Shown: positions 7,081 to 15,323, counted from the stretch's first letter. The stretch is DNA of 29,071 nucleotides from an uncultured Propionibacteriaceae bacterium (GCA_937988865.1 CALKHV010000078.1:1-29071), one strand, 5' to 3'. The notes: generated by a model not told the origin, from the letters alone. Program-made: numbers and translations.

Positions 7081-7353
7081 GGGCCCGTCCGCGCCGCAAC
7101 CGGAACTGCCGTCCGCATGACCGGACGCACACCCGCCGCAACCCCCACTGGGGCAGCCCATCGAGAGTTCCTTTGCCTCGATGCGTCCCATGCGGGTGAG
7201 GTGTTCCACGGACGCCTGCACGACGTCGCGGGCAAGTGCTGTGCGCAACGAGATCTCGTCCAGCGAACTGGCCCCCTCGGCGAAGGCCTGGAGCACCGCC
7301 GTCAGCGGACGCACCTGTCGCTGGGTCGCCGCAGCCACCGCCGGCCCGGTCAC
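7021..7353 (-). CDS. FeoC-like winged-helix protein with Cys cluster
   Basis: A 110-residue protein whose GTG start overlaps the feoB stop (GTGA), so it is translated with FeoB. Residues ~15-60 ('PLTAVLQAFAEGASSLDEISLRTALARDVVQASVEHLTRMGRIE' region) read as a small winged helix-turn-helix. It is followed by cysteines 67, 72, 75 and 86 in the pattern C-x4-C-x2-C-x10-C. Enterobacterial FeoC has a winged helix followed by C-x4-C-x2-C-x6-C that binds an oxygen-sensitive [4Fe-4S] cluster and affects FeoB stability; that family knowledge is applied here by analogy. The C-terminal ~20 residues are extra. It may regulate FeoB or sense iron or oxygen. Confident as a gene; moderately so as FeoC. Confidence 0.8.
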   Translation of the reverse strand: MTGPAVAAATQRQVRPLTAVLQAFAEGASSLDEISLRTALARDVVQASVEHLTRMGRIEAKELSMGCPSGGCGGCASGHADGSSGCGADGPSVDRRGPVLVQLSLRRPGD

Positions 7354-9404
7354 CAGAACAACCTGCCGACCTGGAAGACGGCCACGGCGGAGACCCAGGC
7401 GACGACGAGTTGCATGCCGATGCCGAACAGCGTCCACCTCAGGCCGATCTCGCGCTTCTGGGCGGCCAGGGTCGCCACGCACGGCGTGTAGGCCAGGAGG
7501 AACACAAGGAAGGCCATCACGGCCGGGAGCGGATGCCCCCCGGACGACGAGGTGAAATCGGCGACGATGTGCTCACCCAGCGTCCCCGGGTTGGTTCCGT
7601 CGGTGGGCTCGTCGACGGCATAGGTCTGGGCCCACGACGAGATCACGGCCTCCTTGGCGACGAAGCCGACGACGAGTGCCGAGGTGGTCTGCCACTGGTC
7701 GAAACCTGCCGGCGCGAACACCGGTGAGATGGCTTGCGCTGTGACGCCGTAGACGCTGTTCTCGACAGGGACGTTGCCGAAACTGCCGTCGACGGTCGTG
7801 GGGATGGCCTGCAGCAGCCACACGGCACAGACCGTCGCCACGATGATGCCGCTGGCCGTCCGGAGGAAGCCCTTGAGGCGCAGCCACGTCACCGACGCGG
7901 TCAGTCTCACCGTCGGACGCTGATACGGCGGCAGGTCGAGCACGAGGGGTTCGGCGCCCATGGTGCGCCACAGGGTCTTGCGAAGCAGGAAACCGACGCC
8001 GACCACGAAGACGATGCTCACGAGGTACATCGCGAAGACGACCGTGCCGGCCCAGCGTCCGAAGAAGGTGGTTGCGACAAGGACATAGACCGTGAGGCGG
8101 GCACTGCACGAGGTGAACGGGATGAGGAGGCTGGTCAGGATCCGCTGCCGGACGTTCGGCAACACGCGCGTGGCCGAGATGGCCGGGACGTTGCAGCCGA
8201 AGCCGACGACGAGCGGCAGGAAGGCGCGTCCGGGGAGGCCGATCGAGCGCATGAGGCGGTCGGTGACGACCGCGGCGCGGGCCATGTAGCCGGAGTCCTC
8301 CAGCAGGGCGAGGAGCACGAACATGATGGCCATCAGGGGCGCGAAGGTCAGCAGCATGCCGACGCCCGCCACGAGCCCGTCGACCAGCAGTCCGTCGACC
8401 CAGCTCCCACCGAGACCGACCACCCCGAGCAGCCAACTGACCCCGGACGAGACCGGCCCGCTGAACAGCGAGTCGAGTGCGCCCTGCAGCGGCGCGGCGA
8501 CGGTGGTCGTGAGCTGGAAGACCACCCACATCACACCCAGGAACGCGATCGGCCCGGCGATCGGCGCTGTCAGCCAGCGGTCGGCCTTGTCACTCAGGGA
8601 CGCGCGCAGTTCGCCCGAGTCACCCGTGGAGGCCTCGACGGCCGACTCGATGAACCCGAATCGCTCGTCCTCGCGCACGAGGTCGGCGTCCATGGGGGCA
8701 AGGTCGTGTGCGGGCCGGTCGGTGATCTCTCGGGCCTCGGGCACCGGCTCGTCGAGGGCATCGTGGACGGCCACGGTCAGGTCGTCCATCCCGCGTCCGA
8801 GTCGGGGGTGCAGGGCGACGACGCGGCACCCCAACCGGGACGCCAGCTCGTCGGTGTCGACGGCGATCCCCCGACTGCGGGCGACGTCGACCATCGTCAG
8901 ACCGACGACCACGCGCATCGCCTGTTCACGCAACTGGGCGACGAGGTAGAGGCTGCGCGAGAGGTGGGCGGCGTCGACGGCGACGATGGTGAGGTCGGGT
9001 GCCTCATCGGCCGCGCTGGTCACCAGGAGGTCTCGGGTGAGCGCCTCGTCGGGTGACATCGGGTCGAGGCTGTAGGCGCCGGGAAGATCGATGAGGGTCA
9101 TCTCGGTGGACGCTGCGGGCCCGCAGGTGCAGGTCTCGCAGTCGCAGGTGCGCGTCCGGGTGGTGCGCCAGACTCCTCGGGCGACGTCCACCGTGGTGCC
9201 GGGCCAGTTGCCCATGGTGACGCGCGAGCCCGTCAGGGCGTTGAAGAGTGTCGACTTGCCCACGTTCGGTGCCCCGACCAGGGCGATCACCGGGGCTCCG
9301 CCACCGGCTCCGACTCCCCCGCCCGGCCCATGGCAGGTCGCCTTCGCGGACGCGGGCGGACGCCGCGTCGACAGCGGCACCAGAACAGGCTGGTGGGTGG
9401 TCAC
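7350..9404 (-). CDS. feoB: Ferrous iron transporter B (FeoB)
   Basis: Inner-membrane Fe(II) transporter with a cytosolic G domain, 684 residues from GTG 9404, which overlaps the feoA stop (GTGA). G1 is GAPNVGKS (44-51), G2 lies in NWPGTTVD, G3 is DLPG (106-109). The membrane part carries both gate motifs, GCNVPA (403-408) and SCSARL (432-437), and the C-terminal 'TPCVATLAAQKREIG'. Three oddities: a ~40-residue Gly/Pro-rich N-terminal extension; an insertion between G2 and G3 with CDCETCTCG (Cys 87, 89, 92, 94); and a G4 motif TMVD (170-173) where NMxD is usual. The frame extends upstream to 9782, but that part lies over feoA and its promoter and is not FeoB-like. Confidence 0.95.
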   Translation of the reverse strand: MTTHQPVLVPLSTRRPPASAKATCHGPGGGVGAGGGAPVIALVGAPNVGKSTLFNALTGSRVTMGNWPGTTVDVARGVWRTTRTRTCDCETCTCGPAASTEMTLIDLPGAYSLDPMSPDEALTRDLLVTSAADEAPDLTIVAVDAAHLSRSLYLVAQLREQAMRVVVGLTMVDVARSRGIAVDTDELASRLGCRVVALHPRLGRGMDDLTVAVHDALDEPVPEAREITDRPAHDLAPMDADLVREDERFGFIESAVEASTGDSGELRASLSDKADRWLTAPIAGPIAFLGVMWVVFQLTTTVAAPLQGALDSLFSGPVSSGVSWLLGVVGLGGSWVDGLLVDGLVAGVGMLLTFAPLMAIMFVLLALLEDSGYMARAAVVTDRLMRSIGLPGRAFLPLVVGFGCNVPAISATRVLPNVRQRILTSLLIPFTSCSARLTVYVLVATTFFGRWAGTVVFAMYLVSIVFVVGVGFLLRKTLWRTMGAEPLVLDLPPYQRPTVRLTASVTWLRLKGFLRTASGIIVATVCAVWLLQAIPTTVDGSFGNVPVENSVYGVTAQAISPVFAPAGFDQWQTTSALVVGFVAKEAVISSWAQTYAVDEPTDGTNPGTLGEHIVADFTSSSGGHPLPAVMAFLVFLLAYTPCVATLAAQKREIGLRWTLFGIGMQLVVAWVSAVAVFQVGRLFW

Positions 9405-9640
9405 GCAGGGATCTCTTCGGCGAACAGGCGTTTCAGCATTGATGCATCCATGGCGATCCGGCTGCCGGCGACGGAGATGACGCGTCCACCGCCGGGCGTG
9501 GGGTTGACGATGCGGACGCGGGCCCCGCGACGCAGGCCGAGGGCCGACAGGCGACGGCACAATTCCGGGCTTCCCTCGGCACGCAGCAGCGTGAGGGACG
9601 TGCCGACCCTCGCCGAGGCCAGGCTGATCGCGGTGCTCAT
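9401..9640 (-). CDS. feoA: FeoA family protein
   Basis: Small SH3-like cytosolic protein (79 residues) that works with FeoB in ferrous iron uptake. Family features are 'CRRLSALGLRRGARVRIVN' and the following Gly-rich 'PGGGRVISVAGSRIAMD' beta strands, ending in 'LKRLFAEEI'. It is the first gene of the feoA-feoB-feoC-like operon. Its ATG at 9640 lies 6 nt after a TACGCT -10 box and there is no Shine-Dalgarno site. An iron-box-like sequence overlaps the promoter, so repression by a DtxR/IdeR-type regulator under iron sufficiency is likely. Confidence 0.93.
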   Translation of the reverse strand: MSTAISLASARVGTSLTLLRAEGSPELCRRLSALGLRRGARVRIVNPTPGGGRVISVAGSRIAMDASMLKRLFAEEIPA

Positions 9641-9652
9641 ACACCAAGCGTA
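9641..9652 (-). promoter_or_regulatory. Leaderless-type promoter of feoABC
   Basis: On the minus strand TACGCT (9652-9647) is followed by TGGTGT and the feoA ATG. The same TACGCT-N6-ATG arrangement precedes pncB. The iron-box-like site at 9655-9673 lies immediately upstream, covering the spacer and -35 area. Confidence 0.6.
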
Positions 9653-9654
9653 GC

Positions 9655-9673
9655 TGAGCTAAGGCTTGCCTAA
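9655..9673 (-). promoter_or_regulatory. DtxR/IdeR-like iron box upstream of feoA
   Basis: On the minus strand the 19-mer TTAGGCAAGCCTTAGCTCA matches about 14 of 19 positions of the DtxR/IdeR consensus TTAGGTTAGSCTAACCTAA, with the left half nearly perfect. Position over the promoter of a ferrous iron uptake operon makes iron-dependent repression a strong inference. Confidence 0.65.
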
Positions 9674-9739
9674 CCGACGGGGTCCACCTTTTCCTGACGC
9701 GGTGGTTGGCTATTTCCGACCGGTGCGGGCAGCGCCCCG

Positions 9740-10309
9740 TCAGAGCGCCTCCAGGATGGACTCCTGGACCCATCCGAGCCATTCGTAGACGCTGTGCAGC
9801 CAGCCACGGGGGTCGTCGAAGGGCAGGTTCGAGAGCATGTCCGCGTCCTCGGCCCGTTCGATGCCGAGCCTGACGGCCATCGCGAGTCGCAGGTTGGTCA
9901 GCGTGGTGAGCCAGGCGTCCACATGGGCGTCCGGGATCTGCACACTCCCCCGCGCGAGCCTGCGGAGGTCGGCGATGACCTCTTCCGCGCGTGTCACCTT
10001 CTGGTTGAGCTGGTCGGCCCTGGTGAAGCGCCTGAACTCCGCGGACGCCGTGGCATCGTCGCGGTACGCGTCCGGGAACAGTCGCTCCATCACCGGGTCG
10101 ACCTCCCCCCCGTCGTCGTCGTTCGCGGCATGGGCGAAGTCGGCCTCCCAGGCAGCGAACGGGTCGCCCGCGTCGTGGGCGACAGGCCCGTCGCCCTCAC
10201 TCTCGGTCAGCACGTCGACGAGTTGCGCGACCAGGGACGCGAGGATCTCGGCCTCGTCGTTCTCGAATCGTCCGATCAGGACGCCGTCCTTGCGCCGGAA
10301 TCCCTTCAC
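9740..10309 (-). CDS. DUF2017 family protein
   Basis: A 189-residue, largely helical, acidic protein starting MKGFRRKDGVLIGRFENDEAE region, matching the actinobacterial DUF2017 family. Seen features are a strongly acidic stretch near residues 40-70, 'VDPVMERLFPDAYRDD', 'EFRRFTRADQLNQKV' and the C-terminal 'LPFDDPRGWLHSVYEWLGWVQESILEAL'. The ATG overlaps the clpS stop codon (ATGA), as in many Actinobacteria where clpS and DUF2017 are adjacent, so a role connected to ClpS/ClpCP proteolysis is plausible but unproven. No enzymatic motif is visible. Confidence 0.9.
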   Translation of the reverse strand: MKGFRRKDGVLIGRFENDEAEILASLVAQLVDVLTESEGDGPVAHDAGDPFAAWEADFAHAANDDDGGEVDPVMERLFPDAYRDDATASAEFRRFTRADQLNQKVTRAEEVIADLRRLARGSVQIPDAHVDAWLTTLTNLRLAMAVRLGIERAEDADMLSNLPFDDPRGWLHSVYEWLGWVQESILEAL

Positions 10310-10623
10310 GACTCGGCCCGGTCCAGGGTCGCCCAGAGACCGTAGGCGTGCATGGCGTTGACGTCGCGCTCCATCTCTTCGCGTCCGCCTGACGACACGA
10401 CCGACCTGCCCTCGTTGTGGACCTGCAGCATCAGGCGCTCGGCCTTGGCCTTGGGGTACGTGAAGTACTCACGGAAGACGTGGGTGACGTAGCTCATGAG
10501 GTTGACGGGATCGTCCCAGACGATGGTGACCCACGGCGACTGGGTGGCCTCGGACACATCAGTGCGCTCGTCCAGGGCAGTGCCGCCACTGGGAGTTGCG
10601 CTGTCGGGAGTGTCTGCGGGCAT
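10306..10623 (-). CDS. clpS: ATP-dependent Clp protease adaptor ClpS
   Basis: Adaptor that delivers N-degron substrates to the ClpC/ClpA unfoldase. The core is clear: 'PWVTIVWDDPVNLMSYVTHVFREYF' with the D-P-x-N substrate-site residues, then 'KAERLMLQVHNEGRSVV' and a C-terminal 'MERDVNAMHAYGLWATLD'. From ATG 10623 the protein has 105 residues with a disordered ~25-residue N-terminus. An ATG at 10632 is also possible; 10623 is preferred because CACAAT ends 7 nt before it, close to the leaderless pattern, but this is weak. The stop overlaps the DUF2017 start. It is divergent from pncB across ~124 bp. Confidence 0.93.
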   Translation of the reverse strand: MPADTPDSATPSGGTALDERTDVSEATQSPWVTIVWDDPVNLMSYVTHVFREYFTYPKAKAERLMLQVHNEGRSVVSSGGREEMERDVNAMHAYGLWATLDRAES

Positions 10624-10735
10624 GGGACCCATTGTGCCCCGTGAACGGTCCCAAGGGCCGTCAGCCACCAGCGGTTCGGGTTCCTATGGATGCGGGCTCC
10701 GTCATTCCTGCCCATGTCCCTGGGAACTCGTTCAG

Positions 10736-10747
10736 TACGCTCATCGC
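10736..10747 (+). promoter_or_regulatory. Leaderless-type promoter of pncB
   Basis: TACGCT at 10736-10741 is followed by CATCGC and the pncB ATG at 10748. No Shine-Dalgarno site precedes the start. The -10 word is identical to that of feoA. Confidence 0.6.
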
Positions 10748-12100
10748 ATGACCACAGCCCTGCTGACCGATCATTACGAGCTGACGATGGTGCGCGCGGC
10801 CATGGGCGCGGGCACGGCCTTCCGGCCGAGTGTTTTCGAGCTCTTCCCCCGTCGCCTCCCCGAGGGTCGCCGCTACGGAGTGGTCGCCGGAGTCGGACGC
10901 GCACTCGACGCCGTGGCCGACTTCCGCTTCGACGAGGAGAGCCTGACCTTCCTGCGAGACCACGACATCGTCAACGACGAGTTGGCGGAGTGGCTGGCGT
11001 CCTATCGGTTCACGGGAAACATGTGGGGCTATCCCGAGGGCGAGATCTACTTCCCGGGCGCGCCGCTGCTGGTTGTCGAGGGAACCTTCGCCGAGGCCTG
11101 CATCCTCGAAACCGTGCTGCTCAGCATCTACAACCACGACTCGGCGATCGCGTCCGCCGCGAGTCGCATGACCGCGATGGCCGGGGACCGCCCGTGCATC
11201 GAGATGGGTTCGCGTCGCGCCCACGAGTGGGGGGCCGTCGCCGCGGCCCGCGCCGCCTACGTCGCCGGCTTCTCGGCGACCTCGAACCTTGAAGCCGGAC
11301 GCCGGCACGGCATCCCGACCCGCGGCACCGCTGCCCACTCCTTCACGCTGCTGCACGACACCGAGGAGGAGGCGTTCGTCGCGCAGCTCAAGGCCCTCGG
11401 CGAGGACACCACGCTGCTGGTCGACACCTACGACATCGAGGAGGCCGTGCGGACCGGCGTCCGACTCACGCAGGGACGCCTCGGCGCGATCCGGCTCGAC
11501 TCCGGAGACCTGGCGATCATGGCAAACCAGGTCCGCGACCTGCTCGACGACCTCGGGGCTGAAAAGACGCGCATCATCGTGACCAGCGACCTCGACGAGT
11601 GGCAGATCGCGGCGCTGCGCGGCGCACCGGTCGACGGCTACGGAGTGGGCACGTCAGTCGTGACCGGGTCTGGCCACCCGACCTGCGGCTTCGTCTACAA
11701 ACTGGTCGCCAAGGCCGACACCGACGAACCGGGCGCGCCGCTGCATCCGGTCGCCAAGAAGAGCGCCAACAAGAACTCCATCGGTGGACGCAAGTTCGCC
11801 CTGCGAAGAATGGACGCGAAGGGCCGCGCCGAGGCCGAGATCGTGGGAATCGGGTCTCCCCCGGCGTCCGACGAGAACGACCGACCGTTGCTGGTCGAAC
11901 TCATCCGCGACGGCGAGGTCGTCGGACGCGAACCCATCGGGGCCGCCCGCGAACGCCACCAGAGGTCACGCGCCGAGCTGCCGCTGGCCGCGCTGCGCGT
12001 CAGCAAGGGTGACCCGAGCATCCCGACGCTCATCCTGGACGCCGACGGCGAAGAGGCCGACAACCCCTACCTGCGGTCGGCCGTACCCACCAACATCTGA
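10748..12100 (+). CDS. pncB: Nicotinate phosphoribosyltransferase
   Basis: Joins nicotinate and PRPP to give nicotinate mononucleotide, the entry step of NAD salvage. The product has 450 residues. Family signatures are the N-terminal 'LLTDHYELTMVRAAM', 'FELFPRRLPEGRRYGVVAG', the catalytic-His region 'RGTAAHSFTLLHD', 'LVDTYDIEEAV' and the PRPP-site 'RLDSGDLAIMA'. The frame is open upstream to 10496 but that part overlaps clpS antisense, and the ATG at 10748 matches both the family N-terminus and a TACGCT-N6 promoter. Its 3' end overlaps the convergent Gfo/Idh gene by 34 bp. The clpS-pncB divergent arrangement is common in Actinobacteria. Confidence 0.96.
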   Translation: MTTALLTDHYELTMVRAAMGAGTAFRPSVFELFPRRLPEGRRYGVVAGVGRALDAVADFRFDEESLTFLRDHDIVNDELAEWLASYRFTGNMWGYPEGEIYFPGAPLLVVEGTFAEACILETVLLSIYNHDSAIASAASRMTAMAGDRPCIEMGSRRAHEWGAVAAARAAYVAGFSATSNLEAGRRHGIPTRGTAAHSFTLLHDTEEEAFVAQLKALGEDTTLLVDTYDIEEAVRTGVRLTQGRLGAIRLDSGDLAIMANQVRDLLDDLGAEKTRIIVTSDLDEWQIAALRGAPVDGYGVGTSVVTGSGHPTCGFVYKLVAKADTDEPGAPLHPVAKKSANKNSIGGRKFALRRMDAKGRAEAEIVGIGSPPASDENDRPLLVELIRDGEVVGREPIGAARERHQRSRAELPLAALRVSKGDPSIPTLILDADGEEADNPYLRSAVPTNI

Positions 12101-13113
12101 GCGTCCACCGGAACTCCCCCGCGCGCCGCGGAGGCCTTGATCATGTCCCAGAGGTGGGACATCCTCAGCCCCAACTCCGCAGGTGACGGGTTCGGCAACA
12201 CCCCGGAACGCACCGCGAGCACCGTTTCCCAGCGTGCGGTCGGCGTGACGACCTCGACCTCGGTCGGCTCGTCCTCACCCTGGCGCTGCAGGAGCAGCCG
12301 CTCACCCCACATCCCGGTGACGATCAGACCCTCGGTCCCGAAGACCTTCATGTCGGACGCACAGGTGTCGATCGTGTCGCCGCACCCGGCCAGCACCACC
12401 ATCGCCCCCGTCGTCGTGCGCGCGGTGACCGATCCGAGGATGTCGACCTCGCGTCCCGAATTGTCCAGCCAGGCGCTGACCAACTCGAAGTCGGCGCCGG
12501 CCAGATCGCAGGCCGTGTTCAGCAGGTGCGCCCCCGTGTCGAACATGAACCCGCCACCCGACTGAACGGGATCGGTGCGCCAGGTGTCGGTCTGGTCGGT
12601 CTTCCAGCCCTGCCAGGCGCTGCCATGAATGGCCGTGACCGTGCCGATCTCGCCCGCCCGGATCAGCTCGACCGCCTTGCGGACCTGCGGCGACAACGAC
12701 CCGTTGAAGCTCACGATGAGCAGGCGTCCGGTTTCATCGCGGACGCGGATCAGGTCGGCGGCCTCGTCGACGGTCGTGACCATGGGCTTCTCGAGCCAGA
12801 CGTCGAGACCGGCCTGCAGGCAGGCCACGGCGTGCGCGTGGTGCAGGTTGTGGGGCGTGGCGATCAGGGCGACCTCGACGCCCAGGTCACCGGCCGCGAG
12901 TGCCTCGTCGAGGGACGCGAAGGTGCGCGGTGCCTCGAGACCGGCCGTGGCGAAGAGCGCGAGGCCCTTCTTCAGAGAGGCGGGAGCGATGTCGACGAAG
13001 ACGACCCGCGAGGGCAGGGTCGTGGCGTCCAGTGCGCCTGCCTTGAGGATCGCGATCAGGTGGTCGCGGGCCATGCCGCCCACCCCGACGACCATGAGGC
13101 CCGGGGCGCTCAT
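12067..13113 (-). CDS. Gfo/Idh/MocA-family NAD(P)-dependent oxidoreductase
   Basis: A 348-residue dehydrogenase-like protein. The N-terminal Rossmann fold shows 'LMVVGVGGMARDHL', the middle carries the family's 'VWLEKPM' catalytic-lysine motif (EKP), and the C-terminal half is the typical alpha/beta substrate domain ('QSGGGFMFDTGAHLLNTACDL', where the His of GAHLL is likely catalytic). Substrates in this family are usually sugars or inositols; this one cannot be assigned. Its ATG overlaps the malQ stop (ATGA), so the two are co-translated, which hints at sugar metabolism. Its last 34 bases overlap the end of pncB tail to tail. Confidence 0.88.
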   Translation of the reverse strand: MSAPGLMVVGVGGMARDHLIAILKAGALDATTLPSRVVFVDIAPASLKKGLALFATAGLEAPRTFASLDEALAAGDLGVEVALIATPHNLHHAHAVACLQAGLDVWLEKPMVTTVDEAADLIRVRDETGRLLIVSFNGSLSPQVRKAVELIRAGEIGTVTAIHGSAWQGWKTDQTDTWRTDPVQSGGGFMFDTGAHLLNTACDLAGADFELVSAWLDNSGREVDILGSVTARTTTGAMVVLAGCGDTIDTCASDMKVFGTEGLIVTGMWGERLLLQRQGEDEPTEVEVVTPTARWETVLAVRSGVLPNPSPAELGLRMSHLWDMIKASAARGGVPVDAQMLVGTADRR

Positions 13114-15251
13114 CGGGACTCCGGCAGGTTCGTGAAGCCGTTCATCACCGCTGCAAGCCTCGCTGCGCGCTCGGACGTGAAGACGTCCTCGAGCATCATC
13201 GGACGCTGATCCGGCCCTGACAAGGGCACTCGCCAGTTCGGATACTCGTCGATCGTCCCCGGCTGATTCTGGGTGAGGCGATCGCCGACGGCGTCCGTGA
13301 GCGACGCATTGAGCACCTTCGCCGGCGTCTGGGTGATGAACCGGTGCATCGAGAGCACGATCTCCTCCACACTCGGGTCGTCGCCGGTGAGGTAGCCGCG
13401 CGCCTCGAGGAAGCGGATGACGCCCTGCTGCTCAGCAGCGGACGCCCGCAACTCCTCGTCCAGCCCCTCGGTCAACAGCCCGAGTTGGTGCCTCAACCGG
13501 ACGTGGTCGCCGGCCAGGTAGCCAGCGGTCGGCGGCAGGTCGTGGGTGGTGACGGACGCCAGGCAGAACTCGCGCCAGTGCTCCGGCGGAAGCGGGCCAC
13601 CCCTACCGTCCGACTCGAACCACAACACCGAGGTGCCGAGGATGCCGCGGCGGGTCAGGTACTCGCGCACCCACGGCTCGACCGTGCCGAGGTCTTCACC
13701 GATGACCAGCGCACCGGCGCGCTGCGCCTCCAGTGCGAGGATGCCGATGAGCGCCTGGTGGTCGTAGCGGACGTACGTCCCCTCCTTGGGCGACAGGCCC
13801 TCCGGCACCCACCAGAGCCGGAACAGCCCGATGATGTGGTCGACCCTGATGCCGCCGGAGTGACGCAGGACGCCGCTGACCATCGACCGGAACGGCGCGT
13901 AGGCGAGGTCGGCCAACCGATCGGGACGCCAGGGGGGCTGGCTCCAGTCCTGGCCGGTCTGGTTGAACGCGTCCGGGGGTGCGCCCACGGTGCAGCCGTT
14001 GGCGAAGACGTCCGCGAGCATCCACGTGTCGGCCCCTGCGATGTTCACGCCCACGGCGAGGTCGGAGATGATCCCGAGCGGCATGCCCGCGTCCTTGGCC
14101 TGTTGCTGCGCATTCGACAACTGGGTCTCGGCGATCCACTGCAACCACATGTAGAACCGGATGTCGTCGGCATGCAGGCGTCCGAATTCGGCAACCTCGG
14201 GCGACGTCGGACGCTGCAACTCGATCGGCCAGTCGTGCCAGTCGAAACCGCACTCGTCGTACAGCGCGCTCCACAGCGCGAAGTCGCGCAGCGTGCGTCC
14301 CTCACGGCGGCAGAAGTCGTCGAACGCCATCCGCCGGACCGGCTTCATGCCCGCGAGGTAGATGATGCGCAGGGCCTCCATCTTCGCCAGCCACGAGCGG
14401 TCGCGCTTGATCTGCGCCTCGCCCACGAGATCGGCGAGCAGGTCGGCACGGAGGGTCTCGATCAGGACGCGGTCGGTCTGCGTCAGGGTCGCGAACTCGG
14501 GGATCGCCTCGGGGCGGATGTAGATCGGGTTGACGTAGGCGCGGCTCGTCGGAAGGTAGGGGGACGGCTCCAGCGGCGGCGTGGGTTGGGCGGCGTGCAG
14601 CGGGTTGATGAGCACGTAGCCGGCGAACTGCTGGGTCGCGCTCCAGGTCGCGAGATCGCCGAGGTCGGACAGGTCACCGACGCCCCACGAGTCAGCAGAC
14701 CGGACGCTGTAGAGCTGCGTCGCATAGCCCCACACGCGGCGGTCGCCCATGCTGGGCGGGAATCCGAGGAACGATGGCGTCACGATGAGGGTGGACTCGA
14801 CGGTGCGGTCGTCCGACTCCAGGACGAGGCGGTGGTAACCGAGGGGAAGGTGGCTGGGCAGTTCGAAGCTCGCCTCACCGAGCCAGCGGTCGTCCACCAG
14901 CCTGTCGGGCAGGTCGTTGGTCACCTGATAGGTGTTCCAGACCCCGCCGTGTTCAAGCCGCACCGTCAGCCTGGCAGGGCGTCCCGAGGGCACGTGCACG
15001 TTCACGACGTGGTACTGGCCCTGCTCCATGACGACGCACGGCGGCAGCATGCGACGCCACGGCTTCAGCCTGATCTCCTCGACTGCTGCCCAGGCGAGTT
15101 CAGGCGTCGAGGCGTCGATCTCGAGCGCGGCCAGCACGGTGACGATGGTGTGGTCGCTGATCTCGGTGTGGCGGCCCTTCCAGTCCCAGAACTCCGAGGC
15201 AATGCCGAAGTGGGCGGCCAGTTCGGCCAGGGCAGCGTCAATGATGGCCAT
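13110..15251 (-). CDS. malQ: 4-alpha-glucanotransferase (amylomaltase, GH77)
   Basis: Transfers alpha-1,4-glucan segments between maltodextrins and releases glucose; used in maltose or glycogen breakdown. 713 residues, the long MalQ form with an N-terminal beta-sandwich extension (about residues 1-150). GH77 motifs are present: 'GYVLINPLHAAQPTPPLEPSPY', the nucleophile region 'IISDLAVGVNIAGADTW', 'GIRVDHIIGLFRLWWVPEG', the acid/base 'VIGEDLGTVEPWV' and the third carboxylate in 'TTHDLPPTAGY'. The ATG at 15251 fits the family N-terminus; TAGAAA ends 7 nt upstream, a weak version of the leaderless pattern. It is followed by the overlapping Gfo/Idh gene. Confidence 0.96.
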   Translation of the reverse strand: MAIIDAALAELAAHFGIASEFWDWKGRHTEISDHTIVTVLAALEIDASTPELAWAAVEEIRLKPWRRMLPPCVVMEQGQYHVVNVHVPSGRPARLTVRLEHGGVWNTYQVTNDLPDRLVDDRWLGEASFELPSHLPLGYHRLVLESDDRTVESTLIVTPSFLGFPPSMGDRRVWGYATQLYSVRSADSWGVGDLSDLGDLATWSATQQFAGYVLINPLHAAQPTPPLEPSPYLPTSRAYVNPIYIRPEAIPEFATLTQTDRVLIETLRADLLADLVGEAQIKRDRSWLAKMEALRIIYLAGMKPVRRMAFDDFCRREGRTLRDFALWSALYDECGFDWHDWPIELQRPTSPEVAEFGRLHADDIRFYMWLQWIAETQLSNAQQQAKDAGMPLGIISDLAVGVNIAGADTWMLADVFANGCTVGAPPDAFNQTGQDWSQPPWRPDRLADLAYAPFRSMVSGVLRHSGGIRVDHIIGLFRLWWVPEGLSPKEGTYVRYDHQALIGILALEAQRAGALVIGEDLGTVEPWVREYLTRRGILGTSVLWFESDGRGGPLPPEHWREFCLASVTTHDLPPTAGYLAGDHVRLRHQLGLLTEGLDEELRASAAEQQGVIRFLEARGYLTGDDPSVEEIVLSMHRFITQTPAKVLNASLTDAVGDRLTQNQPGTIDEYPNWRVPLSGPDQRPMMLEDVFTSERAARLAAVMNGFTNLPESR

Positions 15252-15323
15252 GGGGTGCTTTCTACGACGGGGTGTTGTCCCACCCTAACGCCACCGAACC
15301 GCCGGCGTTCCCCACTACGGCAC

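Noticed and set aside
6043..7083. Search for a tRNA or small RNA in the murI-feo region
   Set aside because: No cloverleaf or conserved RNA motif was seen; only promoters, the small ORF and short hairpins.
9405..9782. N-terminal extension of feoB to 9782
   Set aside because: The extra residues lie over feoA, the iron box and the DUF2017 stop and show no FeoB similarity; GTG 9404 overlapping the feoA stop is far better.
15270..15285. GGGTG/CACCC hairpin in the gap upstream of malQ
   Set aside because: 5-bp stem with no U-run; likely chance in GC-rich DNA.
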